Below, piece after piece: positions 6,063-9,551 of a stretch of 9,551 bases of DNA; the stretch's first letter is position 1, and every line of letters begins with the position of its first letter. Below the pieces are notes generated by a model. The model did not search any database. It was not told where the DNA came from and saw only the letters and a list, made by a program, of their open reading frames with translations. Made by a program: the position numbers and the translations under genes. The stretch lies in the NCBI RefSeq assembly GCF_021531655.1, contig NZ_JADYUF010000068.1:1-9551 (forward strand), in the 5' to 3' direction. The DNA comes from Leyella stercorea (GTDB lineage Bacteria > Bacteroidota > Bacteroidia > Bacteroidales > Bacteroidaceae).

Positions 6063-6554
6063 ATGAAGAATCAAAAACAACCAATTGATTATCAGCTCGA
6101 TTACATGGAGCACCTCTTCTATAGCATCAAGCATAAGAAGACGGAGAGCTATGTAATCCACCGCATTTGGGACAAATTGGATGATACAAGAATTCGCTTT
6201 GTCGTGCAGCAAAGAGTGGAACTTCCTCATGGAAAATATGCTCTGGCAGACTTGTATCTTCCACAAATCGGAGTCTTCGTTGAAATCAACGAGCCTTTCC
6301 ACACCTCTCAAAAGAAAGAAGATGACTATCGAAATGAAAACATCGTCAAACTTACCAAAAACGACCAATTCATCATCCATTGCGGCAATTCTACCAAAGA
6401 TGGAGAATGGTTGAATCTTGTCGAGATTCATCAACAGATAGACCAATGCGTAGCATTCATCAAAGAGCGCATCAATCAAACCCATGACTTGAAGCCTTGG
6501 AACATGAGCAAATGGCTCACTGTGGAATATCATAAGCAAAAAGGCTTTTTTTAA
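6063..6554 (+). CDS. Vsr/DUF559-like nuclease domain protein, cut short by an in-frame TAA
   Basis: I chose the ATG at 6063 (MKNQKQ); an in-frame GTG at 6057 is possible. From 6063 the open part encodes 163 aa. Residues 46-80 carry a PD-(D/E)xK pattern of Vsr/DUF559 type: FVVQQRVEL, then ALADLYLPQIGVFVEINEPFH. Asp63, Glu74 and His80 sit where Vsr-like enzymes have their acidic residues and the 'FVDGxFWH'-like end. The usual Lys or Asp after the second acid is Asn76, so activity is not assured. The TAA at 6552-6554 follows a T7 run, but coding sequence continues in the same frame to 6956. The intact gene would therefore be 298 codons, with a second domain. It is the first gene after the 5977-6027 promoter. 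Cleavage of DNA, possibly modified DNA, is inference. Confidence 0.7.
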   Translation: MKNQKQPIDYQLDYMEHLFYSIKHKKTESYVIHRIWDKLDDTRIRFVVQQRVELPHGKYALADLYLPQIGVFVEINEPFHTSQKKEDDYRNENIVKLTKNDQFIIHCGNSTKDGEWLNLVEIHQQIDQCVAFIKERINQTHDLKPWNMSKWLTVEYHKQKGFF

Positions 6555-6956
6555 GCTGATGATAATGACCAGCTACGCACCATAGACGATATTTGTGCCG
6601 TATTCGACACCAAACCTAAGTATCGTGGCTTTCAGAGAGTAGGAGCTACACCTGTACCCAACAAGGAGAACATAGAGATTTGGTATCCTAACATCAATAA
6701 CCGTAGTGGTTGGATAAATGAACTATCAGCTGACCATAATACTTTTACAGAATACAACCAAGACGATGCAAAGCGCCAAACTCATGTCAATGCATGTATT
6801 AAAGACAACATGCAACGCATCACATTCTTCCGATACAAGGATGAATTGGGAATGGAATTTTATAAGTTTATTGGTGTCTTCTCACTTGACATCGACGAGA
6901 CCCAAAAGCAAGGTCGATGCATTTGGCGTAGAATCAGTAAAAAATACAAACTATAA
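6555..6956 (+). pseudogene. Separated C-terminal part of the Vsr-like nuclease gene
   Basis: Directly after the TAA at 6552-6554 the same frame stays open for 133 codons to TAA at 6954-6956. It reads as real protein: QLRTIDDICAVFDTKPKYRG, IEIWYPNINNRSGWINELS, RITFFRYKDELGMEFYKFIG and CIWRRISKKYKL. The 'FYKFIGVFSLD...WRRI' ending resembles small PUA/SRA-like or EVE-like recognition domains, with low confidence. The first in-frame ATG comes only about 80 codons in, so independent translation of this part is unlikely. A frameshift at the T run does not explain the break, because the other two frames hit stops within about 35 nt. A nonsense change, stop readthrough or a base-call error remain. 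It ends 12 nt before the next gene. Confidence 0.7.
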
Positions 6957-6968
6957 AACATAATTATT

Positions 6969-7784
6969 ATGAAGAAACTTGTTAAACTTATGATGCTAAT
7001 AGTAGCTATGCTTACTATTGGCACGTCTTTCACATTGGCAACAAATGCCAATGACAGTATCAAGATTTTGGAAAAGGCAAATGAGGGTGATGCCAATGCG
7101 CAAATGCAGTATGCAATTTTATTGCATGATGCCAAGAAGCATGCAGAAGCAAAAGAGTGGTTCGAGGCTTCTGCGGAACAAGGAGTATCTTTTTCTCAAT
7201 ACATCTTAGCATTATATTACCTTAACGGACTTGCAGTAAAAAAAGACTATAAAACTGGTATTAAGTGGTTAGGAAAAGCTGCGGAACGTGGAAATGCCTC
7301 TGCAAAAAAATTTTTCTGCACTACCTATGATTTCGAGTATAAGGCTGAAATCCCAGAAGTCAAAATCGTGATATTCTTACACGGAACTAACAGGCTTCTA
7401 ACCTGCAAAAATAACAATTTGGTTTTTGAGGAGGGAGATTTTAACGACACGAATACGTGGACAATAGAAACCAAACGAGATCCGGCAACAGCTCATTACA
7501 TGCCTATTCTTAGAAGTTTGCAAGGAAAATATATTACAGGTGAAGTTCGCTCGCAGGGTCCTGCTGGACTTGGTGATATAACCGAAGCCGCAACTATCAC
7601 CATAAGTAATGAAGTTTTCAACAACAACCCATTTCCAATAGACCAACCTGTGGCAGACTCAGAAATTACAGGTGATGCTTATGAGGGTTGTGTTATAGAC
7701 CATGACGGCAGAGCGTTGGGAACGGAAGGAAACTCAATGTTCTGGGGAACAAATGGTTATAAGTTAGACATTCTTTTTATATGA
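6969..7784 (+). CDS. Secreted Sel1-repeat protein with beta-rich C-terminal domain
   Basis: The protein has 271 aa, with a signal peptide at 1-25 (cleavage near TLA/TNA). Residues 40-112 hold two Sel1-like repeats: GDANAQMQYAILL...AEAKEWFEASAEQG and SFSQYILALYYLNGLAVKKDY...GIKWLGKAAERGNASA. Both show the A-x2-G/W and 'A..G...A' spacing of this TPR relative, which usually mediates protein contacts. Residues 129-271 are beta-rich, with three loosely similar turns: NRLLTCKNNNLVFEE, LQGKYITGE and DGRALGTEGNSMFWGTNGY. This suggests a beta-trefoil or similar binding domain, by eye only. It follows the nuclease remnant by 12 nt and precedes the next gene by 16 nt, with no promoter-like sequence before it. 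Codon use is A/T-rich compared with the 2420-5907 genes. Confidence 0.83.
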   Translation: MKKLVKLMMLIVAMLTIGTSFTLATNANDSIKILEKANEGDANAQMQYAILLHDAKKHAEAKEWFEASAEQGVSFSQYILALYYLNGLAVKKDYKTGIKWLGKAAERGNASAKKFFCTTYDFEYKAEIPEVKIVIFLHGTNRLLTCKNNNLVFEEGDFNDTNTWTIETKRDPATAHYMPILRSLQGKYITGEVRSQGPAGLGDITEAATITISNEVFNNNPFPIDQPVADSEITGDAYEGCVIDHDGRALGTEGNSMFWGTNGYKLDILFI

Positions 7785-7800
7785 AAAAACATTCAAGGCT

Positions 7801-8919
7801 ATGAAAAGATTCATACAAAACATATTGGTACTCATATTAGTGCTTATTCCATACATGGGAATGGCTCAGAGTAACTTGCAAAATTTTCTGGACAAAATGA
7901 AAAGCTCACCTAATCCAGAAAGCTATGTTCCACAAATCAAGCAAGAAATCTCGCCTTACTTGAAAGGGCCTGGTACGCGAAGAACATTGAAAGAAGCCTT
8001 TCAATATTTTACAGAGAAGAACGGAAAAGTTGCAACGTGTATCGGCTACCTTCTTTGTCAGACAAGCAAAAAGCCACAGGAATTGTATGATATAATCAAA
8101 CAAATTCCAGCACATAATAAGTTCTATTATTATAATGAAAATTATAGCGATGATAGAGATGTTTATGGAGGTTGCTTAAAAAATGTCATTCTTTTTTCCG
8201 ACGGAAGAGCAGCAATTCTTGATATGTCAGAAATAGATGTTGACAATTATGACAATCTTGCCTCACTCACTTCACGCATGCCAGAATTTATAGCAGATTT
8301 CTATAACGAAAGCAAGCCGGTATTCCTGTATAATCCATCAGGAAAATGTATGTTCGGATATTTAAAGGAAAAGGGTAGTAAAATAAATATGAGAATGTGT
8401 CCTGAAGAGTCTGTTTATGAACGTCCTGCTGATGATAACCGACTGCATCAGTTTAAAGACAATCTACAATATGATTTGGTTGCAGGTGTAAACTTAGATT
8501 TTACAAATGAGAGTTTCAAACCTACATATTATGGTTTTAATACTGCAGATGAAGCTATTGCTGCAAAGGGACAAATGAAAGAAGAAGCTGCTAAACAATA
8601 CGTTGCAGCTTTAACCAAACTCTTAAATGCGCAAAAGGCTGCATTAACAAAGAAATATGGAGTAAAAGCGTTCAATGCTATAAAACAAGGCAAGATATAT
8701 GTCGGTATGCCAGCTGGAATTCTTACTGAATACAAAGAAATTCAAGAAGACGGGACTTCTGTTCAACTCTTCGATTTCAAGGGTACATTCCGTGACAAAG
8801 CAGGATTTTACAATTTATATGAACCAAGTGGAATTTTCCAATTATTTAAAGAGCTTGGAGTAAGCCTTGACTACAACAAAATTTTTGTAAAAAATAAAAA
8901 AGTTGTTGGATGGAGATAA
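7801..8919 (+). CDS. Secreted protein of unknown function with SmpA-like C-terminal segment
   Basis: The protein has 372 aa and I do not recognise its family. Residues 1-22 are a signal peptide (cleavage after GMA, mature start QSNLQN). Residues 25-105 are helical, with a CIGYLLC pair of cysteines (80 and 86). Residues 120-240 are mixed, with strands such as CLKNVILFSDGRAAILDM. Residues 247-293 are a long Ala/Lys/Gln-rich helical stretch. The last 80 residues begin KQGKIYVGMPAGILTEY, reminiscent of the 'I..GMs...v' opening of SmpA/BamE-type small domains, and end on a Lys-rich strand, KIFVKNKKVVGWR. The gene is notably A/T-rich. It sits 16 nt after the Sel1 gene and 19 nt before the lipoprotein gene, so it is probably co-transcribed with both. 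A periplasmic or envelope role is inference. Confidence 0.82.
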   Translation: MKRFIQNILVLILVLIPYMGMAQSNLQNFLDKMKSSPNPESYVPQIKQEISPYLKGPGTRRTLKEAFQYFTEKNGKVATCIGYLLCQTSKKPQELYDIIKQIPAHNKFYYYNENYSDDRDVYGGCLKNVILFSDGRAAILDMSEIDVDNYDNLASLTSRMPEFIADFYNESKPVFLYNPSGKCMFGYLKEKGSKINMRMCPEESVYERPADDNRLHQFKDNLQYDLVAGVNLDFTNESFKPTYYGFNTADEAIAAKGQMKEEAAKQYVAALTKLLNAQKAALTKKYGVKAFNAIKQGKIYVGMPAGILTEYKEIQEDGTSVQLFDFKGTFRDKAGFYNLYEPSGIFQLFKELGVSLDYNKIFVKNKKVVGWR

Positions 8920-8938
8920 ATGAAACAGCAATATCAAT

Positions 8939-9496
8939 ATGAAAGCAAGAAGCATTATAACAATAGCATTGATGGCAGTCCTTGGACTGTCATCATGCGA
9001 CTCTAACAAGAGTGCGGTTGAAGATTTGACCAACCAGTTTATCGCTGCCGTCAAAGAGGGCGACAAAGCGACAGTATATGAGATTTATCCTGCCGCCAAG
9101 CAGTATCAAGACTTGGCATTGCCCGACAGCATCGAGAAAGGTGAACTTGACATACAGAAAAACGAGAAGGACAGCACCTATATGGTCAGCATCAAGAACA
9201 CAAAAATGTCGAAGATAATTTTCAAGTCTACAGACAACAAGACTTTCAAGATTGTCAACACATTCTCCGTTCTTCAGCTCGATTCCGTGAGCAACGAGCT
9301 TGCTCTAAAAACAGGCGTGCCTATCAAGAAGATGCCCGACTTGGAACTTGGCAAGCTGATGTTAGAAAGTAGTGAATACATGAGTTACATAATGAACCAG
9401 TACACCGAATACATGTCGCTCTCACTGATTAAAGAAACGGGTAACTATGCATGGAGACGTGATGCTACGGGATACCATTACCCCAATTCGGGATAA
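8939..9496 (+). CDS. Small lipoprotein of unknown function
   Basis: The protein has 185 aa. Residues 1-20 form a lipoprotein signal with lipobox LSSC and lipidated Cys20, followed by DSNKS. Residues 24-62 (AVEDLTNQFIAAVKEGDKATVYEIYP) resemble the opening helices of NTF2/DUF4878-like lipoproteins. Residues 68-115 form strands (GELDIQKN, TYMVSIKNT, KIIFKST, TFKIVNTFSVLQL) as in that fold, and 130-165 are helical. The C-terminal AWRRDATGYHYP is aromatic. Family assignment is tentative. G+C and codon use return to the style of the 2420-5907 genes, unlike the A/T-rich gene before it. It lies 19 nt downstream of the 372-aa secreted protein gene with no promoter signal between, so it is likely the last complete gene of this operon. 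Confidence 0.83.
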   Translation: MKARSIITIALMAVLGLSSCDSNKSAVEDLTNQFIAAVKEGDKATVYEIYPAAKQYQDLALPDSIEKGELDIQKNEKDSTYMVSIKNTKMSKIIFKSTDNKTFKIVNTFSVLQLDSVSNELALKTGVPIKKMPDLELGKLMLESSEYMSYIMNQYTEYMSLSLIKETGNYAWRRDATGYHYPNSG

Positions 9497-9514
9497 AATA
9501 GCGATTAGTTGCAT

Positions 9515-9551
9515 ATGAAGACAGATACACGAGTTCTCTTCTCATGCCATC
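9515..9551 (+). CDS. Possible start of a further gene (partial)
   Basis: An ATG at 9515, 18 nt after the previous stop, opens a frame MKTDTRVLFSCH that runs off the window. Spacing matches the other gene junctions here, but 12 codons are too few to be sure. No signal peptide is visible in what remains. An open frame on the opposite strand through the same bases cannot be ruled out. Confidence 0.25.
   Translation, partial: MKTDTRVLFSCH

Noticed and set aside
5988..6539. 183-codon open frame on the - strand opposite the nuclease
   Set aside because: It is the mirror of the nuclease reading frame, with hydrophobic shadow composition. It runs into the + strand promoter and has no promoter of its own.
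6546..6554. Programmed ribosomal frameshift at the T7 run before the TAA
   Set aside because: Downstream protein-like sequence is in the original frame; the -1 frame stops at 6557 and the +1 frame within about 35 nt, so a shift would not join the halves.
9469..9551. Possible tail of a - strand gene entering from the right edge (frame reading ...YFIPNWGNGIP, stop near 9469)
   Set aside because: It is only about 27 codons long, it overlaps the end of the lipoprotein gene, and nothing recognisable is seen. It cannot be separated from chance.

Overview
The window looks like chromosomal DNA from a member of the Bacteroidales (Bacteroides/Prevotella-like). The evidence is the 5S rRNA tail, three promoters of the Bacteroidetes type (TTG, 20 nt, TAnnTTTG), the absence of clear Shine-Dalgarno sequences with A/T-rich leaders instead, a short TonB C-terminal-domain protein, and a lipoprotein with the 'YVDLGLSVKWA ... 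MPTKAQW ... RPV' pattern common in gut Bacteroidetes. Every convincing gene is on the + strand.

Layout: (1) 1-115, the 3' end of a 5S rRNA gene and an intrinsic terminator, so an rRNA operon ends at the left edge. (2) 157-761, one transcription unit with its own promoter, a 140-aa exported TonB-like protein and a large terminator hairpin. (3) 806-5966, a five-gene operon bounded by a promoter and a perfect 15-bp-stem terminator. It encodes a small LPP20/FlgP-like exported protein, a DUF6175-like secreted protein, a secreted protein with a CsgG/LpoB-like N-terminal part and a helical tail, a lipoprotein with an interrupted 'YVDLGLSVKWA' domain, and a 498-aa protein combining soluble domains, an SH3-like (FlgT-C-like) segment and a predicted C-terminal outer-membrane beta-barrel. 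All five are exported. I read them as parts of one uncharacterised cell-envelope assembly. (4) 5977-9496, a second operon from a near-identical promoter. Its first gene is a Vsr/DUF559-like nuclease broken by an in-frame TAA but open for 133 further codons in the same frame. It is followed at 12-19 nt spacings by a Sel1-repeat secreted protein, an unrecognised 372-aa secreted protein and a small lipoprotein. (5) 9497-9551, possibly the start of another gene.

The most interesting signals are: the identical 19-nt sequence TGAACCATTATGGACTTGT, containing the palindrome CCATTATGG and placed at the -33 box of all three promoters; the five-gene envelope cassette, whose fold types recall flagellar H/T-ring and CsgG-type proteins in a lineage that normally lacks flagella; and the interrupted nuclease, whose two-domain architecture and 298-codon length resemble modification-dependent enzymes of the PvuRts1I/AbaSI kind. 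Family assignments are from memory and pattern reading, with no database search.
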